A stretch of 30,261 nucleotides of DNA from Desulfovibrio sp. (GTDB lineage: Bacteria; Desulfobacterota; Desulfovibrionia; Desulfovibrionales; Desulfovibrionaceae): positions 1-30,261 of the forward strand of contig JAITEY010000141.1 in the NCBI GenBank assembly GCA_031281815.1, in the 5' to 3' direction. Of this stretch, positions 14,521-22,208 are shown piece after piece. Under the pieces are notes generated by a model. That model saw nothing but the letters and a program-made list of their open reading frames with translations. It searched no databases and was not told the origin of the DNA. Position 1 is the first letter of the stretch. Every line of letters starts with the position of its first letter. The position numbers and the translations under genes are program-made.

Positions 14521-15471
14521 CTATTTTTCCGCCTGGTCTTTGCGCAGAAAATCAATCAGCGTCTGTTCGCGCGCCGAGCGGCGTTGTTGTATTCTTTCCG
14601 CGGGCCAGTCGAAGTAGCCTTTGCCGGTTTTCAGGCCGAGCTTTCCTGCCGCGCGCAGGTCGTCCACCAGGGAAGGCGCTTTTTTGTAGGCGCAAAGCTT
14701 GCCGCCCAATTCATCCAGCAGGGCGCCCAGGATGTCCCATCCGCCCATGTCGGCGCTTTCAATGGGGCCGGTTTGCGCGTAACGGCGGCCGAGGCTGTAG
14801 ACGACCGCCTTATCCACGGTTTCCGCCGAAGCCCAGCCCTGTTCCACGATGTACACGGCTTCGCGCAGCACTGCCGCCTGAATGCGGTTGATGATGAAGC
14901 CGGGCACGGCCGTGCTCAGTTCGATAGGCATATTGCCGATGGATTCCACCCATTGCACGGCGGTTTTGCGCACGGCATCCGAGGTCGCCGAACAGGGGCA
15001 GACCTCGACCGTGGGCATGAGATAGGGCGGCGTGAAAAAGTGGATGGAAAGAAAACGCTCGGGGCGTTTGAAGACGGTGCGGATTTCCTCAAGGTCGAGA
15101 CCGGAGGTGTCCGTGGCGATGACGGCGTGTTCCGGGCAGGCGGCCTCCACCACGGCAAAGACGTCGTGTTTGACCTTCAGGACCTCGGCGACGGACTCCA
15201 TGATCAGGTCGGCGCCGGCGGCGGCTTCTTCCAGCGTAGTGACGCCGGTGATATTTTTTCTGATCTTGTCTCCTTCTCCGGCCGGCATGAGTTTGTTGTT
15301 TTCGTACAGGGCTATGGCCCGGTCTATGCTGTCGAGTCCGCGTTTGATGCTTTCCGGCGAGCGGCCGAACAGCTTGACGGCATAGCCGGCTTTGGCGGCG
15401 AGAAAGGCGACTCCGTGTCCCATGGTTCCGGTGCCGAGACAGGCTACCGTATTGATGTTTGCTGCCCGCAT
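14521..15471 (-). CDS. 3-hydroxyacyl-CoA dehydrogenase family protein
   Basis: This NAD-dependent dehydrogenase is of the HBDH/FadB type. The 316-residue form starts at ATG 15471, preceded by GAGGAG with eight-base spacing. An in-frame extension to 15597 has no support. The N-terminal Rossmann fold shows LGTGTMGHG (residues 12-20). The catalytic histidine is in FLSIHFFTPPYLMPTVEV. Classical hydroxybutyryl-CoA dehydrogenases have HFFNP at that place. The HFF-TPP-LMP form is closer to relatives such as L-carnitine dehydrogenase and lambda-crystallin, so the substrate is open. The C-terminal helical domain (PGFIINRIQAAVLREAVYIV) is intact. It is monocistronic, with a terminator after it and a divergent transglycosylase gene upstream. 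Confidence 0.9.
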   Translation of the reverse strand: MRAANINTVACLGTGTMGHGVAFLAAKAGYAVKLFGRSPESIKRGLDSIDRAIALYENNKLMPAGEGDKIRKNITGVTTLEEAAAGADLIMESVAEVLKVKHDVFAVVEAACPEHAVIATDTSGLDLEEIRTVFKRPERFLSIHFFTPPYLMPTVEVCPCSATSDAVRKTAVQWVESIGNMPIELSTAVPGFIINRIQAAVLREAVYIVEQGWASAETVDKAVVYSLGRRYAQTGPIESADMGGWDILGALLDELGGKLCAYKKAPSLVDDLRAAGKLGLKTGKGYFDWPAERIQQRRSAREQTLIDFLRKDQAEK

Positions 15472-15946
15472 GGCGACGACTCCTCTGTAGTGGTTACGTG
15501 TTTCAATCGGCAGCCGGCGCAGGCCGCCGACTGACTCCGTCCCGGCTGCTGTCCGCCGGGTGAAAAAGATTGCCTTTGGCGGCCTGCACCATAGCACACG
15601 CGCGGCAAAAATGACAACCTCCCGGAAGTGTCCGACGTAATGCCGATTGTAAAAACATGAAAAAAAACAGATAGATGTCTAGCAACTCGATTCTCAGCGT
15701 ACCGCTGCTTGTCGGGCAAAACGAGAAAATCCCGGCTGTCGGCAAGGCTTCGTCGCTTTTCTCCTCCCGCGTGACGTGGTCGCCCGGCGGGAACCGGCAG
15801 TATGTCGCTTGCAATACCTTATGATATTTCAAAAAGATGTAGAATATTTCATTTTTTGCATTTTTTTACCCGGCACAGTATACATTTTTCGCGTTCCGCA
15901 GTCGAAGCTTGTGCAGCCGACGGTATCCCGACCTTGCCGAACTCTG
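15472..15946. other. 475-base divergent intergenic region
   Basis: This region separates the dehydrogenase (minus) from the transglycosylase (plus). It is AT-rich at 15600-15720 and 15810-15890, where both promoters probably lie. A possible plus-strand -10 is TAGAAT at about 15841. No convincing -35, gene or RNA was recognised. Confidence 0.4.
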
Positions 15947-17023
15947 ATGAAAATCGCTCGATGCCTCGCAACGCCGGTGCTGCTGCCGGCCTTCATCCTC
16001 TGCCTGTTGCCCGGCACGGCGGCGGGCGATGTGCAGCTTTGCGGCGACCCCGCCTTTGCTCCGCTGATGGAGCGTCTTGTCGCGGACGGCTTTTCCCGCG
16101 CGTACATTGAAGATATTTTCGCGCGTCTCGGACCGCGCGCCTATACCCCGGCATACACGGGCCTCAAACTGCAGGAACTTTTCGGCATTGCCGGCATCGG
16201 CGTCAACCGGAACGACGCGCCGAAGCCGGAACCGCCCGACGGCTTTGAACCCCCGCTGCCGGAAGTGACCGTCGGCGACTGTCTCGAATTCGTCAAACAA
16301 CAGGACGCAATGCTGCAGGCCGTCGAAAAGAAGTACGGTGTAGGGCGTTCCGTGCTCCTGAGTCTGATGCTGGTGGAAACGGCAATGGGTCGGGACCTGG
16401 GCCGGGATATCGCCCTGCGCGCGACGGCATGCATGGCGCAGACGACCGATGCCGCGCAACTCGCCGCCGCCGGCAACACCCGCCAGGCGCGGAGGATCAA
16501 CACCGCGCGGCTGGCCGATACGCTGCGCCTGCGTTCCGAGCGCGCATACGGAGAAGTGGTCGCCCTGCTGCGCTGGTGCGCGGCAACGGGGCTGGATGCG
16601 GCGCGCATTCCGGGTTCAATATACGGGGCCGTCGGATTGTGCCAATTCATGCCCTCCAATATCGAACCCTACGGCGTCGACGGCGACGGGGACGGGAAAA
16701 TCAACCTGTACACCCCGGCAGACGCCGCCCACAGCGCCGCCCGCTACCTGGAAGCCCACGGCTGGCGCGGCGCGGCAACGGACGAACAACGCCGCAAAGT
16801 GCTCACGGCCTACAATGATGACGGCTTTTACGCTTCTTTTGTTCTTGGGTCGGCAAAACGCATGGAACAAGCCCTGGCGGGAAAAATTTCACCGAAAAGC
16901 GCCGCGCTGCCCGGATTCGGCGTCCCGTCCGCGCGCCTGAACCCGAGCCTGCGCCGCCTCCGGCCGGTCCCCGCGCGCGCCGCGGTCCGTTCCCTCGGCG
17001 ATTACAAAAGCCTGCTGCCTTGA
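15947..17023 (+). CDS. MltB-type lytic murein transglycosylase
   Basis: This periplasmic enzyme cleaves peptidoglycan glycan strands to 1,6-anhydro-muropeptides. The start at ATG 15947 gives a clear signal peptide (KIARCLATPVLLPAFILCLL, cleavage near PGTAAG) and 358 residues. The in-frame extension to 15776 has no homology support. The putative catalytic glutamate is E144 in LLSLMLVETAMGRDLG. The substrate-cleft block GAVGLCQFMPSNIEPYGVDG is followed by a DGDGDGKINL loop resembling the calcium-binding EF-hand-like site of MltB/Slt35. ARYLEAHGW is also typical. There is no lipobox (FILC lacks a small residue before Cys), so it is probably soluble rather than a lipoprotein. No strong ribosome binding site is seen. 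Confidence 0.92.
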   Translation: MKIARCLATPVLLPAFILCLLPGTAAGDVQLCGDPAFAPLMERLVADGFSRAYIEDIFARLGPRAYTPAYTGLKLQELFGIAGIGVNRNDAPKPEPPDGFEPPLPEVTVGDCLEFVKQQDAMLQAVEKKYGVGRSVLLSLMLVETAMGRDLGRDIALRATACMAQTTDAAQLAAAGNTRQARRINTARLADTLRLRSERAYGEVVALLRWCAATGLDAARIPGSIYGAVGLCQFMPSNIEPYGVDGDGDGKINLYTPADAAHSAARYLEAHGWRGAATDEQRRKVLTAYNDDGFYASFVLGSAKRMEQALAGKISPKSAALPGFGVPSARLNPSLRRLRPVPARAAVRSLGDYKSLLP

Positions 17024-17033
17024 CGTTTATCCA

Positions 17034-17054
17034 ACGGCAAAAGCCGTCGGCTTT
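17034..17054 (+). terminator. Possible terminator after the transglycosylase gene
   Basis: ACGGC-AAAA-GCCGT lies 10 bases after the stop, and overlaps an alternative AAAGCCG-T-CGGCTTT palindrome ending in CTTTCC. The U-run is short, so this is weak. Confidence 0.35.
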
Positions 17055-17127
17055 CCCGTCGATTTTCGTAATCCCGTTTCCCCGCAACGCGCCCCGTCCG
17101 ACGTTCACAAGCCCACAAACTCTCGCG

Positions 17128-17231
17128 GCAGGCCGGTCAGAGCCGGCGCAAGACAAATGCTCCCAGGCGCTTCAACTGCCCGCTCTGTTTGGATGGGGCA
17201 GGCCGGTCAGAGCCGGTGCAGGGCAAATGCT
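17128..17231. repeat. 34-bp direct repeat, two copies 70 bp apart
   Basis: Bases 17128-17161 and 17198-17231 match at 31 of 34 positions and are separated by 36 bases. Each contains a small hairpin (GCCGG-TCAGAG-CCGGC, with one change in the second). They lie in the 239-base gap downstream of both the transglycosylase and the Kef-type gene, which converge here. Confidence 0.8.
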
Positions 17232-17262
17232 GCTTCCGCGTCCCCGTTCGGCCTACGCTGCG

Positions 17263-19263
17263 TTATTTTCCTGCGGAAAAGAGCGGCGCCGCCCGGCTGA
17301 CCACTTCAGAACCGGCAAAAACATACGCCACGTCCCCGGCCCGGAGCATGAAGCTCCCGCCGGGATTGGCGACAATCTCATCGCCGCGCAGCACGCCGAT
17401 GACGGTAAGGCCGTGCTTGGCGCGCAACTCGGAATCGGCAAGGGTCACCCCGTCCAGGGGCGATTGCGCTTCCACGCCGACGGCCGTGACGTTGATTTCC
17501 GGCATTTGTTTCCGGAGAGCCTCCAGAGGGATTCCCGGCACATGCAGCTTGCGCGCCATGGCATAATTTTCCGAACGCACGTCGTGTACAAACCTCTCAA
17601 TGTCCGCGCGCGGCACAAGATACCTGGAAAGCACGCGCGCAAAGATTTCAACGGCCGTTTCAAACTCTTCGGGAATGACGTCGCTCGCGCCGAGTTCGCG
17701 CAGGGCCTCCACTTCGCCGAGAAAACGCGTGCGCACCACAATATGCAATCCCGGAGCCATGTGCCTGGCCGCTTCCGTAATACCGCGCGCCGCCGCCGGA
17801 TCGGAAATGACCACGGCCAGCACCCTGGCCCGCGCAACCCCGAGCGCCTGAAGCACCGAAGGATGCGTGGCATCGCCGTAGCTTATGGGTTCCGTGCCGG
17901 CATACGCGCGCACCGTATCGGGGTTCATCTCAAGAACGGTGTACGGAATACCGGACAGTTTGGCCGTCCTGGCCAGATATTTCCCCCCTATGCCGAAGCC
18001 GATGATGATCAGATGGTCGCGCAACGCCGTATCTTCCGGCATCGTCTCCTCGTCGACGCGCAATTTGCCTGCGGTCAGGCGGGTGACGAGGGGCGAACCG
18101 GCAACGGCGGAAGCGAAGCGCGGAGCGGCGGCAATGAGAAAAGGCGCGGCGGCCATCGTTGCAATACTCGCGGCCAGAAAAATCTGGTACGAATCGGGCA
18201 GGATCAGCCCGTGGTCAAAGCCGGACTTGGCCAGAACAAAGGAAAATTCTCCAATCTGGCACAGGGCCAGCCCGGCAATGATCGCCGGGCGCAACGGATA
18301 GCCCAGCAGCAGGCTGACCGGAAACACAACCAGCGTCTTGCAGAACATGAGAAAAACCGTGACGGCCGCAATTTCCAAAAGGTGGGCGGTGAAAAAGCCC
18401 AGGTTCAGCAACATGCCCACCGACGTGAAAAAAAGGCTCGTGAACACCTCCTTGAACGGCAAAACCCCCTCCAGCGCGCTGTGGCTGTACTCGGACTCGG
18501 ACATGATGAGCCCGGCCATAAAGGCCCCCAAAGACAGCGAAAGGCCGAGAGCGGAGGTAATCATGGCAATGGAAAGACAGATGCCCAGGGTCGTGATAAG
18601 AAACAACTCACGGCTGCGCGTTTTCACCACCAAGGCCAATCCGGCGGGCACCAGCCTGCGCGCCAGCAGAAAGCCCCCGCCCATCAGCCCGACGGTCTTC
18701 ATTCCGGACAGCAGCAGGTCGATCCCCGTTCCCTCGCCGCTCAAGCCGCTCCCCGCCAGCAGGGGGACAGCCAGCACCATCGGCACGATGATTAAATCCT
18801 GAAAAATGAGTATGGAAAGGGAAATGCGCCCGTACGGACTCTCCATCTGTCCGGACTGCTGCAATATTTTCAAAACGATGGCCGTGGACGACAGGGCCGC
18901 GAGAAAACCCGCGAACACCGCCCTGTTCAAAGACCCGAGCGCGAACAGCGCCACCGGCACAACCACCAGCGTGGTCAGCCCGACCTGCAGCGCCCCCCCC
19001 AGAAATACCGGCTTGCGCAGACGCATCAACTCGCTTACGGATAACTCCATGCCTATGGAAAACATCAACAGCACTATGCCGATTTCGGCCATCAGTTCGA
19101 CTTCGTGCACGGCGCTGACAAGGCCCAGTCCGTAAGGACCGCAGACCACCCCGGTCAAAAGGAACCCCACCACGGGCGGAATTTTTATTTTGTGACATCC
19201 GTAGATGACGAGTATAGACAAACAAAAGATAGTTACGAGTTCATTAAGAAGGGGCAAGTCCAT
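17263..19263 (-). CDS. Kef-type monovalent cation:proton antiporter with RCK domains
   Basis: This is a CPA2-family membrane antiporter or gated K+ efflux protein. The 666-residue form starts at ATG 19263, preceded by GGGAG with five-base spacing. A 53-residue in-frame extension upstream is rejected because it runs through the divergent promoter gap. About twelve hydrophobic segments occupy residues 1-390, including SILIFQDLIIVPMVL, the conserved FQDL region. A cytoplasmic RCK_N/TrkA-N domain begins near residue 415 with GFGIGG (422-427), where NAD(H) or a nucleotide would bind. An RCK_C domain ends the protein (about 580-666). This is the YbaL/KefB-like arrangement. It is convergent with the transglycosylase gene and divergent from the OppF-like gene. 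Confidence 0.92.
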   Translation of the reverse strand: MDLPLLNELVTIFCLSILVIYGCHKIKIPPVVGFLLTGVVCGPYGLGLVSAVHEVELMAEIGIVLLMFSIGMELSVSELMRLRKPVFLGGALQVGLTTLVVVPVALFALGSLNRAVFAGFLAALSSTAIVLKILQQSGQMESPYGRISLSILIFQDLIIVPMVLAVPLLAGSGLSGEGTGIDLLLSGMKTVGLMGGGFLLARRLVPAGLALVVKTRSRELFLITTLGICLSIAMITSALGLSLSLGAFMAGLIMSESEYSHSALEGVLPFKEVFTSLFFTSVGMLLNLGFFTAHLLEIAAVTVFLMFCKTLVVFPVSLLLGYPLRPAIIAGLALCQIGEFSFVLAKSGFDHGLILPDSYQIFLAASIATMAAAPFLIAAAPRFASAVAGSPLVTRLTAGKLRVDEETMPEDTALRDHLIIIGFGIGGKYLARTAKLSGIPYTVLEMNPDTVRAYAGTEPISYGDATHPSVLQALGVARARVLAVVISDPAAARGITEAARHMAPGLHIVVRTRFLGEVEALRELGASDVIPEEFETAVEIFARVLSRYLVPRADIERFVHDVRSENYAMARKLHVPGIPLEALRKQMPEINVTAVGVEAQSPLDGVTLADSELRAKHGLTVIGVLRGDEIVANPGGSFMLRAGDVAYVFAGSEVVSRAAPLFSAGK

Positions 19264-19345
19264 GCTGACTCCCGTAAGCGGCCCGCTGCGGGCGGGAAGG
19301 TTCGGCGCGCCGTGAACACAAGGCAACAACGCGGGTGATGACGAC

Positions 19346-20281
19346 ATGGGCAACACCGAGCCTTGCGGCAATGCGCCCGCACCCATGATAAAAGCTCTCG
19401 TCGAATTGCGCAAGCTGAGCAAATTTTTCGACAGCGCTCCTTCCCTCCTGTCGGGCGCTCAAAGCCTCCCGGCGGTGCGCGGAGTATCTCTGCGTATTGC
19501 GCCCGGCGAAACCCTGGGGTTGGTGGGCGAATCCGGCTGCGGCAAATCCACCCTGGGACGCATGGCCGCGGGCCTTCTTGAGCCGTCCGGAGGCGATGTG
19601 TTCATCAACGGACTACCTTTGTGGGATAAAAAAGCGCACAAGGATTACCGGGCCTTCCGGAGAAGTCTGGCCGGTGTCGTGCAGATGATTTTCCAGGACC
19701 CCTATGCCTCGCTGGACCCGCGCATGAGTATAGGCGAAAGCATCGCCGAACCGTTGCTCTGCTCCCGAACATTCCCGACAGGAAGTTCGCCCCTCGCGGA
19801 CTGTTCCGCGTGCGGCGCGGACAGATCCCGGCAGAGCCCGGATGCCTTGTCCGTGCCGCGCCGGGGGCGAAAGCCCGCCGGGGATGAAATCCGCGGGCGG
19901 GTGCGGGTGATGTTGGGCAAGGTAGGCTTGGAAGCGGACGCCGCCGCGCGCAGGCCGCACGAGTTTTCCGGCGGACAGCGCCAGCGCATCGCCGTCGCCC
20001 GCGCCCTGATTACCGAGCCGGCCTTTGTCGTCTGCGACGAGCCGACCTCTTCGCTCGACGCCTCGGTGCAGTCCCAGGTGTTGAATCTGCTGCTGGATTT
20101 GCAGGAAGAATTCGGCGTGTCTTATCTGTTCATCTCGCACGATCTTGCCGTCGTCCGGCACATGAGCGACCGCATCGCCGTCATGCGCAAAGGCAGGCTG
20201 GTGGAAGAAGGCGACGCCGATCAGGTATTTTTTCATCCCGCGCAGGACTATACCCGCCTGCTTACAGCCGCGTCGACGTGA
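19346..20281 (+). CDS. Orphan OppF/DppF-type ABC ATPase with a 40-residue insertion
   Basis: The product matches the ATP-binding subunit of oligopeptide/dipeptide importers. It has Walker A GESGCGKST (61-69), the Q-loop in QMIFQDPYASLDPR, signature FSGGQRQR (207-214), Walker B VVCDEPTSSLD (228-238) and H-loop H265 in FISHDL. Residues about 139-178 (SRTFPTGSS...RRGRKPAGDE) form a low-complexity, Cys/Arg/Pro-containing insertion between the Q-loop region and the signature. OppF proteins normally run straight through here. No permease, binding protein or OppD partner is within the window; the neighbours are the Kef-type gene (divergent) and the liv cluster (convergent). The start may be ATG 19346 or ATG 19385; neither has a strong ribosome binding site. 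Confidence 0.9.
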   Translation: MGNTEPCGNAPAPMIKALVELRKLSKFFDSAPSLLSGAQSLPAVRGVSLRIAPGETLGLVGESGCGKSTLGRMAAGLLEPSGGDVFINGLPLWDKKAHKDYRAFRRSLAGVVQMIFQDPYASLDPRMSIGESIAEPLLCSRTFPTGSSPLADCSACGADRSRQSPDALSVPRRGRKPAGDEIRGRVRVMLGKVGLEADAAARRPHEFSGGQRQRIAVARALITEPAFVVCDEPTSSLDASVQSQVLNLLLDLQEEFGVSYLFISHDLAVVRHMSDRIAVMRKGRLVEEGDADQVFFHPAQDYTRLLTAAST

Positions 20282-20337
20282 CACGGGGCTTCGCCCAAGG
20301 TCATCCTGTTCTCCTCGACTTCATAACGCAATATTAT

Positions 20338-20479
20338 GGGAACCTCTAAAAACCGTCTTTTTGCCCCATGGCGGCGTCGGTCTCCTTTCGCCAACTGGCC
20401 GAATATGTTGAATATATTCCCCTTATCGAACTCACCTTTTTTGCCGGAAAACAGAAAATCCAGGTTTTTAGAGGTTCCC
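20338..20479. mobile_element. MITE-like element with 17-bp terminal inverted repeats and relict transposase start
   Basis: Perfect 17-base inverted ends lie at 20338-20354 (gggaacctctaaaaacc) and 20463-20479 (its reverse complement). The element is 142 bases and is flanked by TTAT on both sides (20334-20337 and 20480-20483), as expected for a target duplication. On the minus strand a GGAG precedes ATGGGGCAAAAAGAC at 20369, and the frame then runs into the terminal repeat and stops after seven codons. This looks like an insertion sequence that lost nearly all of its transposase gene. The ends resemble some IS5-related elements, but the family is not certain. It sits between the convergent OppF-like gene and livF. 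A further 10-base inverted repeat (20293-20302 and 20560-20569) flanks it at a distance. The rest of the 301-base gap (20282-20582) shows nothing else. Confidence 0.85.
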
Positions 20480-20582
20480 TTATGTAAATTCAGCATGTTA
20501 CAATAAACGGCGTACTTGTGTAACCACTTGAATTTTTTGAGAAATTATGAGAACTGATCGACCTTGGGCTTCGCCGCGCGCC

Positions 20583-21293
20583 CTATCCGAAATAGGCTTT
20601 CTGCACCTGCGGGTCGTTTTTCAGTTCGTCGGCGGTGCCGCATGCGGTTACCCGGCCTTGGGCCAGCACATAGCCGTAGGACGAGACTGCCAGCGTCTGC
20701 CGCACGTTCTGTTCCACCAGGAAGACGGCCGTGCCCGCCTCGAGGACGGCCCGAATTATGCGGAAATTATCGTTGACCAGGGCGGGCGAGAGTCCCAGCG
20801 ACGGTTCGTCCACAATCATCAGGCGCGGTTCGTGCATAAGCCCGCGCCCGATGGACACCATGGCCTGTTCCCCGCCGGACATGGTTCCCGCAGCCTGCTC
20901 CCGCCGTTCCGCAAGTCGGGGAAAAAGGTTGTAGACCTTTTCCAGCGAGGCGCGCACCTTGCTCTTGGAGCGTTCCAGGTACGCGCCCATGAGCAGATTT
21001 TCCTGCACGCTCATTTTGGGGAAAATCCGCCGTCCTTCGGGTATGCAGGCTATGCCGAGCGCTGCCGTCCTGTGCGGAGGGAGCTTTGATATCTCAATGC
21101 CGTCGAAGGTGATGCTCCCCTCGCGCGGCGGGGTAAGCCCGACGACGGCCCGGATAAGCGTGGTCTTGCCCGCACCGTTGGCGCCCAGCAGGCAGGTGAT
21201 GCGCCGCGGCGGAATCTCCATGCTCACGTCATGAAGTACGCGGGCATTGCCGTAAGCAACGCTGAGGTGTTCTATACGCAAGGGCTGGAACAT
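20583..21293 (-). CDS. livF: Branched-chain amino acid-type ABC importer ATPase LivF
   Basis: This is the smaller of the two ATPases of a HAAT-family importer. The 236 residues show Walker A GANGAGKTT, signature MSGGEQAMVSIGRGL, Walker B LMIVDEPSLGLSP and the LivF-typical VEQNVRQTLAVSSYGYVL. The ATG at 21293 follows GGAG with five-base spacing. It is last in the cluster, 138 bases after livG, and the gap holds a strong hairpin. Confidence 0.95.
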   Translation of the reverse strand: MFQPLRIEHLSVAYGNARVLHDVSMEIPPRRITCLLGANGAGKTTLIRAVVGLTPPREGSITFDGIEISKLPPHRTAALGIACIPEGRRIFPKMSVQENLLMGAYLERSKSKVRASLEKVYNLFPRLAERREQAAGTMSGGEQAMVSIGRGLMHEPRLMIVDEPSLGLSPALVNDNFRIIRAVLEAGTAVFLVEQNVRQTLAVSSYGYVLAQGRVTACGTADELKNDPQVQKAYFG

Positions 21294-21356
21294 GTTTTCT
21301 CCGGTCTGTTCCCCTGCACCGTCGATTGAGATTTCAACGGGTTACCTTTGAGGGTC

Positions 21357-21377
21357 CGGGGGAAATCCGTTCCCCCG
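21357..21377. repeat. Hairpin between livG and livF
   Basis: Arms cgggggaa (21357-21364) and ttcccccg (21370-21377) pair perfectly around five bases. No U-run follows on the minus strand. It may stabilise upstream mRNA or attenuate livF expression. Confidence 0.6.
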
Positions 21378-21431
21378 CCGAGGGTTGAGGTGGCGCCCAA
21401 AGTTAATCGGCATTTCCTTAAAAAAATTGAA

Positions 21432-22208
21432 TCACAGTTCCGCGCCCAGGTAGGCTTCCCGCACCTGCGGGTCGGCGGTCACGCTCTCGTAATCTCCCTC
21501 GCACAGCTTGCGCCCGAAGTTCAGTACAGCGCAACGGGTGCTGACCCGCCTGACGACTTCCATTTCATGCTCGATGAGCACCATGGTCAGCGGTTGCCCC
21601 CCCATGTCCATGTGGAGCACTTCATCCATGAGCCGGCGTGTTTCCTCATGCGTCATGCCTGCCGACGGTTCATCCAGAAAAAGCAGCCGGGGACTGCCGA
21701 TCAGGGCGCGACACACTTCCACCCGGCGGCGGTCTATCATGTTCAGTTCGCTCACGGGCCGATGTACGCGGCCGGCGAGCAGGGGATTCAGGGCGCGCAG
21801 CAGGGCGCGGGCGCGCTCCAGACCGGCCTCGTAGTCGGTCCGGAAGGCGCGGCGCCGCAGAACATTATGCACAAAGCCCGTATTGAGGTTTTTGTGGTTG
21901 CCTATCATGATGTTGTCCAGAACCGTGAGATCCAGGCAAAGGCGCGAACGCTGGAAGGTACGCGCTATCCCTCTGCGGCAGATATCCTGGGCGGACATGC
22001 CGGTCACGTCTTCCCCGGCGAAGACGACCCTGCCCCCGTCGGGCCGGTATATGCCCGTCACGACGTTGAAGAATGTGGTTTTGCCTGATCCGTTGGGGCC
22101 GACCAGACCGAGTATCTCGCCCTCGCCGACCTCCATATCCAGACTGTCCAGAGCGGTCAGTCCCCCGAAACGCATGGTCAGGGAAGAGCAGGAAAGCAGA
22201 TGCGTCAC
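21432..22208 (-). CDS. livG: Branched-chain amino acid-type ABC importer ATPase LivG
   Basis: This is the larger ATPase of the importer, 258 residues. The start is GTG 22208, overlapping the livM stop as GTGA, so the two are translationally coupled. Longer in-frame codons read into livM and are rejected. Walker A is GPNGSGKTT, Walker B LLFLDEPSAGMTHEE and the LivG-specific LIEHEMEVV is present. The ABC signature is unusual: where LivG has LSYGQQRRLEIARAL, this protein reads VSELNMIDRRRVEVCRAL, losing the Gly-Gln core. Other Liv/Urt-type ATPases also depart from LSGGQ, so it may still be active. Confidence 0.94.
   Translation of the reverse strand: MTHLLSCSSLTMRFGGLTALDSLDMEVGEGEILGLVGPNGSGKTTFFNVVTGIYRPDGGRVVFAGEDVTGMSAQDICRRGIARTFQRSRLCLDLTVLDNIMIGNHKNLNTGFVHNVLRRRAFRTDYEAGLERARALLRALNPLLAGRVHRPVSELNMIDRRRVEVCRALIGSPRLLFLDEPSAGMTHEETRRLMDEVLHMDMGGQPLTMVLIEHEMEVVRRVSTRCAVLNFGRKLCEGDYESVTADPQVREAYLGAEL

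Noticed and set aside
17128..17231. A two-repeat CRISPR array
   Set aside because: Only two copies with three mismatches, weak dyad symmetry and no cas genes in the window; kept only as a direct repeat.
17020..18795. A 591-codon open frame on the plus strand opposite the Kef-type gene
   Set aside because: Composition is Gln/Arg/His-rich with no recognisable fold, and it is antisense to the RCK and membrane domains of a clear antiporter.
20293..20569. A larger composite element bounded by the 10-base inverted repeat gcccaaggtc
   Set aside because: The arms are short, no target duplication flanks them, and the inner 142-bp element explains the structure on its own.
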